From positions 1 through 59,715 of IMG/VR virus record IMGVR_UViG_3300042507_007513: a stretch of 59,715 nucleotides of DNA; one strand, given 5' to 3'. The notes below the pieces were generated by a model. That model was not told the origin of the DNA. It ran no database searches and saw only the letters and a program-made list of their open reading frames with translations. The stretch is from a virus. Shown here piece by piece: positions 41,846 to 48,764 of the stretch. Both the position numbers and the translations under genes were made by a program. How positions within the stretch are numbered: the stretch's first letter is position 1; each line of letters starts with the position of its first letter.

Positions 41846-42291
41846 CGGATTCTTTTTCTAGCTGCAAAAACTAAAGCCCCAACCGCAAGTGCTGAAATTA
41901 CTGATGGGCCTGGTACTGGCGGTCTGACAGGCCCGTCATATGGAATTGATTCTGCAGCAAAGGACATGGAGACGCTTTCCACAAAATCGTGCTGTATTGC
42001 GATAAACAGCTGCTGATTAACGCCCTGTGTTGTATAAACTAGATGGCCGTCTCTGTAAATGTTATGAACCCAAAAACCAGAAAAGTTGCCCATGAAGTAA
42101 TTATTTGAAGGGGCGGAATAATTAACTACTGTTGGAGGATTTAATGCTAGCCCTCTTGGTTCAGTGATAGAGTAATTGTAATTAAAGTTAAGTGGTGATG
42201 TGAAAGAAAATCCAAGATATGTCGATCCTTGGTCGATAGTTGTGTAGAAGTGCTGTCCTTCGCCATAAATTGTAGAGAATGAGTAGTCCAT
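41842..42291 (-). CDS. protein with PEP-CTERM-like C-terminal anchor
   Basis: A 149-residue protein. The body is beta-rich and aromatic (FYTTIDQGSTYLGFSFTSP). The last ~25 residues, VPGPSVISALAVGALVFAAR plus KRIR, have the P-x-P motif, one membrane helix and basic end of PEP-CTERM sorting tails, which exosortase recognises in some Gram-negative bacteria. No N-terminal signal peptide is visible, which is unusual. A strong AAAGGA site precedes the ATG. It may be host-derived. Confidence 0.55.
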   Translation of the reverse strand: MDYSFSTIYGEGQHFYTTIDQGSTYLGFSFTSPLNFNYNYSITEPRGLALNPPTVVNYSAPSNNYFMGNFSGFWVHNIYRDGHLVYTTQGVNQQLFIAIQHDFVESVSMSFAAESIPYDGPVRPPVPGPSVISALAVGALVFAARKRIR

Positions 42292-42308
42292 TTTTTCCTT
42301 TGGTTTAG

Positions 42309-42382
42309 CGTTCCCGGAGGGATTCGAACCCGCGACCTAGTGCTTAGAAGGCACTTGCTCTATCCAACTGAGCTACGGGAAC
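42309..42382 (-). tRNA. tRNA-Arg(TCT)
   Basis: A complete cloverleaf: acceptor GTTCCCG/CGGGAAC, D-arm GCTC...GAGC, anticodon loop CTTCTAA with TCT, T-loop TTCGAAT. CCA is not encoded. It reads AGA codons, which are common in this AT-rich phage. Confidence 0.95.
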
Positions 42383-42388
42383 ATTGTT

Positions 42389-42598
42389 TTAGTACGCTAC
42401 TACGCGGCAGCTGTCAAAAGTATTTCTCCAAAAATCTCTTATTCTTGATAGCTCCCTCTTTGTGCAGTTATATGAAACGGTTGAATAACCGTAGCTTGAT
42501 GAAACATTTAGGTGCTCAATATCAAACTGCTTTATTGCATTTCCAAAAGTAACCATGTCCTCTGGTGTGTTTATTTTAACTTCTACTATTGCTGTCAT
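42389..42598 (-). CDS. small hypothetical protein
   Basis: A 69-residue alpha/beta protein (EVKINTPEDMVTFGNAIKQF). The start overlaps the stop of the preceding 46-residue gene (ATGA). No function known. Confidence 0.6.
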   Translation of the reverse strand: MTAIVEVKINTPEDMVTFGNAIKQFDIEHLNVSSSYGYSTVSYNCTKRELSRIRDFWRNTFDSCRVVAY

Positions 42599-42735
42599 AC
42601 AATTCGTCCAGTCATTTTGTTAAAGATGATGCAAAACAAGACAACCTTACCAACAAATATTGTCGTATGAAGAAGAAAAGCGGTGAACATTTCAAGACCA
42701 GTCCACTTCTTCCCATTTTGATCAGTAAACTCCAT
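42595..42735 (-). CDS. short membrane peptide gene
   Basis: A 46-residue gene. It starts MEFTDQNGKKWTGLEMFTAF and has one hydrophobic segment (HTTIFVGKVVLFCIIFNK). Start and stop both overlap the adjacent genes (TAATG and ATGA), strong support for translation. Probably a single-pass membrane peptide. Function unknown. Confidence 0.65.
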   Translation of the reverse strand: MEFTDQNGKKWTGLEMFTAFLLHTTIFVGKVVLFCIIFNKMTGRIV

Positions 42736-43301
42736 TAGCTGTTCTCCATTCCAATTTTGTCCATAATCTGCATAAGAGAAATCGGCATGTAATTATTACT
42801 ATCGACACCAACGTCGTATCTGTTTTTGATCGTTGAAAAAAGCTTTCCGTGCGTGTGCCCGTGAAGATGAATTGATCCGTAGTTTTGGCTACTCCAAGAC
42901 TCAATTGGGTAGTGCATCAAAATAATTTTTGTGTTTCGCCTATTTTCTGGCATTGATAGAAATAGGTGCTTAGCTGATAGCTCATGGTAATCAAAAACGT
43001 CCTTGAATCCAGTCATACGATTTTTTGCGTATGATGCGGAAGGGTCGTGGTTTCCACAAACCAGATAAACGTTTTTGCACTTGATCTTGTCGAGAATCTT
43101 GTTAACCTCTGTTTCCCATTTCTTGCCGTTAGAGTAGAAACAAAAATCACCAAGATGGTAAAGCTCATCTCTTTCACCAACCATTGAGTTGATGTTGTTG
43201 ATGATGACTTCTTCCATTTGCTCGGCTGAAGAAAATGGTCTATCGCAGTACTTAATAATATTTGCGTGACCAAAGTGTGTGTCGGATGTAAGCCAGATCA
43301 T
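42735..43301 (-). CDS. calcineurin-like metallophosphoesterase
   Basis: A 188-residue protein from ATG 43301. All metallophosphoesterase motifs are present: WLTSDTHFGH, YHLGDFCF, VCGNHDPS, ILMHYPIESW and HLHGHTHGK. It may dephosphorylate nucleotides or hydrolyse cyclic nucleotides; phage members often have unclear substrates. Its stop overlaps the next start. Confidence 0.85.
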   Translation of the reverse strand: MIWLTSDTHFGHANIIKYCDRPFSSAEQMEEVIINNINSMVGERDELYHLGDFCFYSNGKKWETEVNKILDKIKCKNVYLVCGNHDPSASYAKNRMTGFKDVFDYHELSAKHLFLSMPENRRNTKIILMHYPIESWSSQNYGSIHLHGHTHGKLFSTIKNRYDVGVDSNNYMPISLMQIMDKIGMENS

Positions 43302-43302
43302 G

Positions 43303-43551
43303 TTATTTTGGAAATTTAAAACCAGCAGCAATAACCGCAGCAGCAACAAGCAGCAGTGGAATTATTGCAAACAGTAGTGTGATGATTATAGCAGTATAAG
43401 ACACAAAAGATTCAGCGATTTCTGATTTTGTCTTTTTTCTTCGGATATCCTGGATATCCCCAGTCTCGCGGTTCTGTAACTCCCTTTTCTTGATCACAGA
43501 ATCCACATATTCCTGTATGGTATGTTGATAGTCGTATTGCTTTTTTCGCAT
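43303..43551 (-). CDS. small membrane protein
   Basis: An 82-residue protein: a charged N-terminal half then a long hydrophobic segment (AIIITLLFAIIPLLLVAAAV). It overlaps the zinc-finger gene by 140 nt in another frame, so the start may be further in. Possible holin-like or exclusion protein; unproven. Confidence 0.45.
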   Translation of the reverse strand: MRKKQYDYQHTIQEYVDSVIKKRELQNRETGDIQDIRRKKTKSEIAESFVSYTAIIITLLFAIIPLLLVAAAVIAAGFKFPK

Positions 43552-43615
43552 TCATTTCTTTCGCACAGTCGTTGCAAATCCATGCTGGATAGTTTTCTTC
43601 TGTAAATTTTTTCAT
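43412..43615 (-). CDS. small zinc-finger protein
   Basis: A 67-residue protein from ATG 43615 with CNDC and CGFC knuckles (one zinc site) followed by VTEPRDWGYPGY, a tail conserved in small phage zinc proteins. It directly follows a tRNA gene. Function unknown. Confidence 0.6.
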   Translation of the reverse strand: MKKFTEENYPAWICNDCAKEMNAKKAIRLSTYHTGICGFCDQEKGVTEPRDWGYPGYPKKKDKIRNR

Positions 43616-43618
43616 AAA

Positions 43619-43691
43619 TAGGGCCGGTGGGATTCGAACCCACACTTTATTGATTTTGAGTCAATTGACTCTGCCGTTGGTCTACGACCCC
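43619..43691 (-). tRNA. tRNA with CAA anticodon, Gln-like body
   Basis: A cloverleaf with acceptor GGGGTCG/CGGCCCT, a 3-bp D-stem (GAC/GTC), anticodon stem ATTGA/TCAAT with loop CTCAAAA (anticodon CAA, Leu), and T-loop TTCGAAT. The variable region is only 5 nt, whereas Leu tRNAs have a long one. The D-arm and acceptor look Gln-like. The amino acid identity is therefore uncertain. A 17-bp palindrome lies just upstream. Confidence 0.8.
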
Positions 43692-43720
43692 ATGTGGCTG
43701 TAATTTACAGCCTTTGGTTT

Positions 43721-43978
43721 TTAATCTGCGGACAGCTCTTCTTCAGTATATCTAGTTACTTTGAATTTTGTGTAGTTTCGTTTTGTAAAAGCCTTGATTA
43801 CTTTAAACTGGTCTGATGTGCAATACCAGTGAACATCAATTCCACTAACTCCAAGACCGCATCCGTAAAAGTGATTTGGATATTGATCCTCAAGTCCGCG
43901 AGTAATCTTAAAGTAATCACCTCTTTTAAAGTCCATAAAGTAATGGTATTTCTTTTTGCTAACAGTCTTCTTTTTCAT
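43721..43978 (-). CDS. small hypothetical protein
   Basis: An 85-residue protein from ATG 43978 with an AAAGGTAATAAC site. Basic N-terminus, then aromatic alpha/beta domain (YFKITRGLEDQYPNHFYGCG). It overlaps the SpoU gene by 4 nt. Confidence 0.6.
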   Translation of the reverse strand: MKKKTVSKKKYHYFMDFKRGDYFKITRGLEDQYPNHFYGCGLGVSGIDVHWYCTSDQFKVIKAFTKRNYTKFKVTRYTEEELSAD

Positions 43979-44463
43979 GTTATTACCTTTGAGCAATAGT
44001 CGTACATGGCAATTCCACTTGCCGTGCCGACATTTAAGCTTCTTACTGAGCCGTACTGCTCAATATAGATCAAATCGTGACACACTTCAAGGACTTCTTT
44101 GTCAATACCAATTTGTTCTTGACCAAAGACCATGATAACGTGTTCGTTCTTGGGCCACTGGTATTTGTTTACTGGGCGAGCGTTATAAACATTGTCAACT
44201 CCGACGATTCTGATATGTTTCTTGTCTTTGCCAAGTAGATTTATTGTGTTTTTAAGATCGTCAATTTTTGCTACATGATTAAAATGAGTATACAGATGAG
44301 TGCCAACAGTTCCTCGTCTGTCGTATCTTTTGTTTCCGTAGATAAAAACTTTTTCTGCAAGGAAGGCATTTGAGTTTCGTACAACTGTAGCGATATTAAA
44401 GTCGTTTGCAAGATTGCAGCATAGGACACTGAAGTTATTCCTTCTTGTGTCCAGGTCTGTCAT
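43975..44463 (-). CDS. SpoU/TrmH-family RNA 2'-O-methyltransferase
   Basis: A 162-residue protein from ATG 44463; an in-frame start at 44535 would overlap uvsE. NIATVVRNSNAF, RRGTVGTHLYTHF, MVFGQEQIGIDKEVL and SVRSLNVGTASGIAMYDY are the SPOUT-fold motifs (N-x-x-R and S-L-N-x-x-x-A). It would methylate ribose in tRNA or rRNA, possibly the phage tRNAs nearby or host tRNAs. It lacks an extra N-terminal RNA domain. Confidence 0.85.
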   Translation of the reverse strand: MTDLDTRRNNFSVLCCNLANDFNIATVVRNSNAFLAEKVFIYGNKRYDRRGTVGTHLYTHFNHVAKIDDLKNTINLLGKDKKHIRIVGVDNVYNARPVNKYQWPKNEHVIMVFGQEQIGIDKEVLEVCHDLIYIEQYGSVRSLNVGTASGIAMYDYCSKVIT

Positions 44464-44470
44464 TATTGCT

Positions 44471-45430
44471 TCATGCGTCCAGTACTTGTAGTGGTCGATC
44501 AGATTTCTTGTTTCCGAAGAGGTTTCTGTAAGCAATCAATGCCTCGTCTTTCATCTTGGTTTCAAGCATTACATCGTATTCAATCGTTTCACTGAGCACT
44601 GGAATTTTTGAAGCAATCCAGTTGCTGTGAGCCTGTGGTCTTTTATCTGTGGCGCTTTCAGAGTAGTGAATTTTTGGTATTTCGCAAAAGCCATCCCATG
44701 TACTGAAAGCCATTTGCGCCGCGTCAGTAAGGCTTTCTTTTTGGCAGAATCGGTGATGATGGATGTCAAGAACAAGCTTGACGCTGCAACGAGACGCAAT
44801 CATCTCGTAAAGCTCTGTGATGCTCCACATACTTTCTTTATCATCGTTTTCAAGAGTAATTCTATTTTTTAGTTTATCGTCTAGCGACTGAAAGTTTTCA
44901 ACAAAACGAGTAGATGTCGATTGCTTGTCTCCGTAAACACCGCCAACATGGATGTTAATCGCAAAGTCATCACCAAGGCCAAGCAAATCCCCTATGAGGC
45001 TGTGCATATTAAGGCACATTACGCTTTTTGCAACAACCATTTGGCTTGGAGAACAAATGCAAGTATACGGACCTGGGTGGCAAGAAAGACGCATTCCTTT
45101 ATCTTTTGCGAATTCTCCGGCCTTCTTCATGCTTTCTTTGATTGAGTGTTTGTGCGACGAATCAATATCATCAAGTGTCCAGCCAAGTGTTGGGTGATCC
45201 ATGAACGGAAACATCCCGCTTCCAATCCTAAAAAACTTTATTCCGTTTTGTTCATTCCATTTTAGGATCTTGATGAGGTCTGCTGCATTTTTAGAGGCTA
45301 GATCACCAACCCTAGACAAAGAAAACCCGTCCATTCGGAGGGTTCTATCTGTAAAGATCTTATCTTTCTTTTTTGCGATAGTTTTTTGAATACCAAGACA
45401 CTGGCAAGCGTATCCAAGATGTCTAATCAT
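44471..45430 (-). CDS. uvsE: UV-damage DNA endonuclease (UvsE/UVDE)
   Basis: A 319-residue protein of the UvsE TIM-barrel family. MIRHLGYACQCLGI, then LSCHPGPYTC, NIHVGGVYGDKQST, ITLENDDK and LDIHHHRFC give the metal-binding His/Glu/Asp set. It nicks 5' to pyrimidine dimers and other lesions. In a phage it would repair sunlight damage after entry. A full-length match, with the SpoU gene 7 nt downstream. Confidence 0.9.
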   Translation of the reverse strand: MIRHLGYACQCLGIQKTIAKKKDKIFTDRTLRMDGFSLSRVGDLASKNAADLIKILKWNEQNGIKFFRIGSGMFPFMDHPTLGWTLDDIDSSHKHSIKESMKKAGEFAKDKGMRLSCHPGPYTCICSPSQMVVAKSVMCLNMHSLIGDLLGLGDDFAINIHVGGVYGDKQSTSTRFVENFQSLDDKLKNRITLENDDKESMWSITELYEMIASRCSVKLVLDIHHHRFCQKESLTDAAQMAFSTWDGFCEIPKIHYSESATDKRPQAHSNWIASKIPVLSETIEYDVMLETKMKDEALIAYRNLFGNKKSDRPLQVLDA

Positions 45431-45608
45431 TAATTAGCCTTGTTTCGTAAGTATCTTTGTGGACTGTGTGGTTTTTTCTAAAAGACTCTGCCTCTTTTTC
45501 ACTTGACCAAGACGCGATTGTCTTTCTGTCTTCCATTAGCCAGTCATTTATTGTCTTGCACCAAAGGCCCCAGCTTTCACTTGATGTCTTCGATTGAGTG
45601 TGACGCAT
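45423..45608 (-). CDS. small hypothetical protein
   Basis: A 61-residue polar protein (EAESFRKNHTVHKDTYETRL), overlapping the lipoprotein gene by 32 nt and uvsE by 8 nt. Function unknown. Confidence 0.5.
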   Translation of the reverse strand: MRHTQSKTSSESWGLWCKTINDWLMEDRKTIASWSSEKEAESFRKNHTVHKDTYETRLIND

Positions 45609-45816
45609 ACAGATGAATCTCTTCGTTTTGCGGCATCAAACAAACATCAACGTCGATGAATGTAGTTTTGTCAAGCCAACCCATTTGCACAGTGTAAGCA
45701 TCTGAGTTTTCAACAACAACCTGATGCCTGTATTCGTCATAGTATGCATTTGGTTCGTCTTGGTTGTTTGAGCAAGAACAAGCAATGACTGTACACAGTA
45801 GAATACATTTTTTCAT
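45577..45816 (-). CDS. small lipoprotein
   Basis: A 79-residue protein. The short N-terminal signal MKKCILLCTVIACSCSNNQD has a lipobox (VIAC), so the mature part would be lipid-anchored outside the inner membrane. The remaining ~60 residues are acidic. Phage lipoproteins of this size often block superinfection; that is inference. It directly follows the tRNA-Lys gene. Confidence 0.65.
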   Translation of the reverse strand: MKKCILLCTVIACSCSNNQDEPNAYYDEYRHQVVVENSDAYTVQMGWLDKTTFIDVDVCLMPQNEEIHLYASHSIEDIK

Positions 45817-45818
45817 AA

Positions 45819-45891
45819 TGCCTCCAGTAGGGATCGAACCTACGACCTATCGGTTAAAAGCCGAATGCTCTACCATCTGAGCTATAGAGGC
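45819..45891 (-). tRNA. tRNA-Lys(TTT)
   Basis: A complete cloverleaf: acceptor GCCTCTA/TGGAGGC, D-arm GCTC...GAGC, anticodon loop CTTTTAA with TTT, T-loop TTCGATC. No encoded CCA. It reads AAA/AAG. Confidence 0.95.
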
Positions 45892-45895
45892 GTAA

Positions 45896-45966
45896 TGCGT
45901 AGTCCCAGTGCTGCCCTGGTTTGAGCCGATTATAAGTCGGCCTGCGAAGCTGTCCGCCCACTACGC
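45896..45966 (-). ncRNA. tRNA-like element with TAT anticodon, abnormal T-loop
   Basis: A perfect 7-bp acceptor (GCGTAGT/ACTACGC), anticodon stem GCCGA/TCGGC with canonical loop CTTATAA (TAT, Ile AUA), but a T-loop GGCAGCA in place of TTCRANY, only four T-stem pairs, no U8 and no GG in the D-loop. It lies 5 nt past tRNA-Lys. Either a degenerate tRNA-Ile or a tRNA mimic with another role. Confidence 0.5.
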
Positions 45967-45981
45967 GAAGTAACTATTAAA

Positions 45982-46076
45982 GCGCACCGAAGGTCTTGCA
46001 CCTCTTCTCAATTTTCGGCCCTAGGAGCCTTAATCCATATAAGCCTGGCCTTTTATCTTTGGCTGCTTAAGTGCGC
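45982..46076 (-). ncRNA. tRNA-like element, class II shape
   Basis: A 95-nt element. Acceptor GCGCACT/GGTGCGC (7 bp with one G-T), D-like stem GCC/GGC, a CTTA/TAAG arm with a 7-nt loop TATGGAT (no U33), a long variable-like arm GGCTC-CTA-GGGCC, and a T-arm loop TGCAAGA. The shape resembles a class II tRNA but breaks several rules. No amino acid can be assigned. Confidence 0.4.
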
Positions 46077-46088
46077 TTGTGTTCTATT

Positions 46089-46343
46089 TTAGATTTCTGC
46101 TTCAGGACTTTCTTCATCAACAAGGACAATCTTGCTCTTTTTGTTGTTTACGTGTCCGCTAGCATTGGTTATGAAGTAATTTGACTTTTGTCGATCCTCG
46201 TCATGACCAAGACGATAGTTGATTTGATCAATTCCCATAGCTTTGATAGATTCCTTATCAAGCATTTGGATTATTGACAAAGAAAGCGACTTTGCGTCGC
46301 TCTCTGTAAACGGCATCGGAATATCAATATGAAGTCTATACAT
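46089..46343 (-). CDS. small hypothetical protein
   Basis: An 84-residue alpha/beta protein (MYRLHIDIPMPFTESDAKSL) with an acidic tail. It overlaps the next gene upstream by 8 nt. No family recognised. Confidence 0.6.
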   Translation of the reverse strand: MYRLHIDIPMPFTESDAKSLSLSIIQMLDKESIKAMGIDQINYRLGHDEDRQKSNYFITNASGHVNNKKSKIVLVDEESPEAEI

Positions 46344-46533
46344 TTTGCTGTGTTACAAAAGATACAGTAATTGGACCAATACGAGTCTCAAATACGCCAT
46401 TCGACTTGGCTACATTCAGACCCCAAACGAAAGGCCATACCTGGATAGTGCAAGCAAAAACCTTATTACCAAAGCCAATACCAAAATTAAAAGTTGCTAT
46501 ATGTTGCATTACATTATTAAGCGGTTTGATCAT
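46336..46533 (-). CDS. small hypothetical protein
   Basis: A 65-residue, beta-rich, hydrophobic protein (FNFGIGFGNKVFACTIQVWP). Overlaps both neighbours. Function unknown; no clear membrane helix. Confidence 0.55.
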   Translation of the reverse strand: MIKPLNNVMQHIATFNFGIGFGNKVFACTIQVWPFVWGLNVAKSNGVFETRIGPITVSFVTQQNV

Positions 46534-47029
46534 TTTCCATCTCCTTTGTTAGTTCGTCTATCTCTTCTTCTGAAGACACCACATCTTTTACGGCCTGTGC
46601 TGTAGCGTTTACCATTTCAGTTTGCTCGTCTGGGTTTGACACTCCAGCTGCCTCAGCCAAGGTTGCCTTTGTAAACGCAACAAGTTGCTTGATTTTGCCA
46701 CCAATTGGCGCGTAGTTACTAGTGCCTTCTTCGTCTTTATGAAGACCCTTCGGGCAATTAGACTTTGGCATCCAAAGCCTAGGACTGTAGTCTTTTTCAA
46801 GATCTACCGTTGGATCGAATAGCGCCGCCAAATCTCTTGTTCCGCAACCACAAGAACCACAGAACATCTTGCCGTCGCGTGGTCTCTTTTGAACCTGGTC
46901 ACATGTTTCGCAAGCCTTTCTTCTGTCTTGGTAGACTTGAAGTGAAACACATCCATTTTTCATTAGTCCAGAAAAAGACTGAAGAAGTTGTGTTGCTTTG
47001 GCAATACTAAACTTTGTATCATCTGACAT
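46517..47029 (-). CDS. Cys-rich metal-binding protein
   Basis: A 170-residue protein. Residues ~27-65 carry a Cys cluster (CETCDQVQKRPRDGKMFCGS then CGCG) plus CPKG near 92, fitting two zinc or one Fe-S site. The C-terminal third is helical and acidic. This pattern is common in phage proteins of unknown role. No function assigned. Confidence 0.6.
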   Translation of the reverse strand: MSDDTKFSIAKATQLLQSFSGLMKNGCVSLQVYQDRRKACETCDQVQKRPRDGKMFCGSCGCGTRDLAALFDPTVDLEKDYSPRLWMPKSNCPKGLHKDEEGTSNYAPIGGKIKQLVAFTKATLAEAAGVSNPDEQTEMVNATAQAVKDVVSSEEEIDELTKEMENDQTA

Positions 47030-47040
47030 GACAGCTTATT

Positions 47041-48132
47041 TTAGCAACTAGAGCACGCCTTTAGCAACGACCAAAGGAAAAATTTATTTGCTTCGTAAAC
47101 ATTTAGACCAGTATATATTGCTGATGGTCCTGTAAAGCAGTTAATTGTAGTTGGGAATGTGGTATTGGGAACTCCGCATGGCGTTAGAGATGGGACGATA
47201 GCAGCCCCCTCAAGACTTCTCTGCCAAGCAAACATATTCCTGTCTCCAATATAGATAATGTATCCCTTTTCTATTTTTTCGTAAGCAAAAGGTCTTAGTG
47301 TTGATGTCGTTGCGGGGCAGCAAAGCGCAGGATCCGGAGGGACCGCGCTACATCCAGGATTGCTACTTTGAAATGAGGCAGAGATATTATTTGTAAGCGA
47401 AATGCCGCCAGACGAATGTCCAACGCCGAATGCAGATATCCAGTGCTCACTTGCGTCTTCGGAAGACTTAAATATGTCTCCATCAGGATCGCCTGACGGC
47501 ACTGAAACACTTCCTGTCCAGTATCTATTAATCGGTTGTGCGCCGCAAAAACAACCAAGATTTGCTTGGGTGCAGCGTGAAAGATTTGCATCATCGACAT
47601 CTGGAAGTATTGTAAGACCAGTTGAAACGCCACCTCTAAAAGCGGTAAAGGTAGAGTTCATTGTGTCTAGATTGGCTTTTAATGTACCAGCAGCTACGTT
47701 ATATGTAGTTCTAGATACTGTGTCTCCAATAGCCACAACTTTTCCACCGTTTTTAACGTACTCATTAAGCTTTACGTTTAGTGCAGCGGCACTTCCTGTG
47801 CCAAGGTGATTATCGTAGCTAGGATAAAGTGAAGCGATCTGGCTTGATGCCCCTTGAAGTCTTACAATTCCAAAGAAAACAACAGAACAAGAGTTCAGGG
47901 TCTCAATGCTATCAACCCGAATAACATTGGCCTTTCCCTCGTACATCTTTTCAAAGTCTGTTTTGCATGGCGCCGTAACAGAACCATTAAAAGTTGTTAG
48001 GTCTGTAAGAATGCCAATATTGTTGCAACAACAAACCCTGTGAGTGCTCATGCTATTGTATACACTGTTATATTGTGGGCATGAGCTTGCCAATACTAAA
48101 CTAGTCAGTCCAACGATTGTCTTAATAAACAT
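47041..48132 (-). CDS. secreted Cys-rich protein
   Basis: A 363-residue protein from ATG 48132. A signal peptide (MFIKTIVGLTSLVLASSC) is followed by a large domain with many cysteines (RVCCCNN, CFCG, PALCCPA, ACSSC end) and alternating strands (GGKVVAIGDTVSRTTYNVAA) like a flavodoxin or ThuA/GATase-type sheet (SCSVVFFGIVRL, IIYIGDRNMFAWQ). It would be exported from the infected cell and form disulfides. Function unknown; unusual for a phage. Confidence 0.65.
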   Translation of the reverse strand: MFIKTIVGLTSLVLASSCPQYNSVYNSMSTHRVCCCNNIGILTDLTTFNGSVTAPCKTDFEKMYEGKANVIRVDSIETLNSCSVVFFGIVRLQGASSQIASLYPSYDNHLGTGSAAALNVKLNEYVKNGGKVVAIGDTVSRTTYNVAAGTLKANLDTMNSTFTAFRGGVSTGLTILPDVDDANLSRCTQANLGCFCGAQPINRYWTGSVSVPSGDPDGDIFKSSEDASEHWISAFGVGHSSGGISLTNNISASFQSSNPGCSAVPPDPALCCPATTSTLRPFAYEKIEKGYIIYIGDRNMFAWQRSLEGAAIVPSLTPCGVPNTTFPTTINCFTGPSAIYTGLNVYEANKFFLWSLLKACSSC

Positions 48133-48538
48133 CTGATTTCCTCGCGTAAAGTCCGTATTGCGTAAAGTATACAACGCTTGCGCCTTTTAGCGCAATCCCT
48201 TTTGGGCTTCCAAAGATGTAGAATCCTTGGCTAATATAGGGATCGTAAGTTATCTTTACGATATCGTCTGGTAGAGTAAACCCACTAGGGAGCTTTTCAA
48301 AATAGCCACGAATACCAGCGTGTACGTTCTTTTGTCCAGAACGAAGAACGCGATTTCTGCCAGCCTGAGAAACTTTAAACTCAGCAGCGTTTATGGCAAA
48401 CTGACCAGTGTCGTAGCCAACAACTCTCTTTGTTCTTTCATTTCTTACAGAGAAGCACTTTCGGTGTAGATTTCTGTAGATAAAAACTAGCTCATCTTGT
48501 GGAATTGTTTTGTTATTAACCGCTGAAGTTAGTGTCAT
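48122..48538 (-). CDS. conserved phage hypothetical protein
   Basis: A 138-residue protein from ATG 48538, supported by TTGGAGTTGACC. It contains AEFKVSQAGRNRVLRSGQKN followed by VHAGIRGYF, a motif common in small phage proteins. Basic and beta-rich. Function unknown. It overlaps the secreted protein gene by 11 nt. Confidence 0.65.
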   Translation of the reverse strand: MTLTSAVNNKTIPQDELVFIYRNLHRKCFSVRNERTKRVVGYDTGQFAINAAEFKVSQAGRNRVLRSGQKNVHAGIRGYFEKLPSGFTLPDDIVKITYDPYISQGFYIFGSPKGIALKGASVVYFTQYGLYARKSDVY

Positions 48539-48764
48539 GGTCAACTCCAAGCTCAATAGTAAGAACAAGGTGTGCAACCTGGCTCATTTCAACAGGAGTA
48601 TCGCCGTAATTCCTCATCACCCACTCAAAGACATCTTTTACCGATGAGAAATAATGGCTTTCATTTCCTGTGAAAGGCTCTCCAATCATAAGAACATATT
48701 TACCGTCACCAAAGTAATCAATTTGTAGTGATTGTTCTGCATTAAGCATATTCGTACCATCCAT
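48516..48764 (-). CDS. small hypothetical protein
   Basis: An 82-residue protein; an ATG at 48749 is an alternative start. Alpha/beta (LQIDYFGDGKYVLMIGEPFT). It overlaps both neighbours by about 23 nt. Function unknown. Confidence 0.55.
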   Translation of the reverse strand: MDGTNMLNAEQSLQIDYFGDGKYVLMIGEPFTGNESHYFSSVKDVFEWVMRNYGDTPVEMSQVAHLVLTIELGVDHDTNFSG

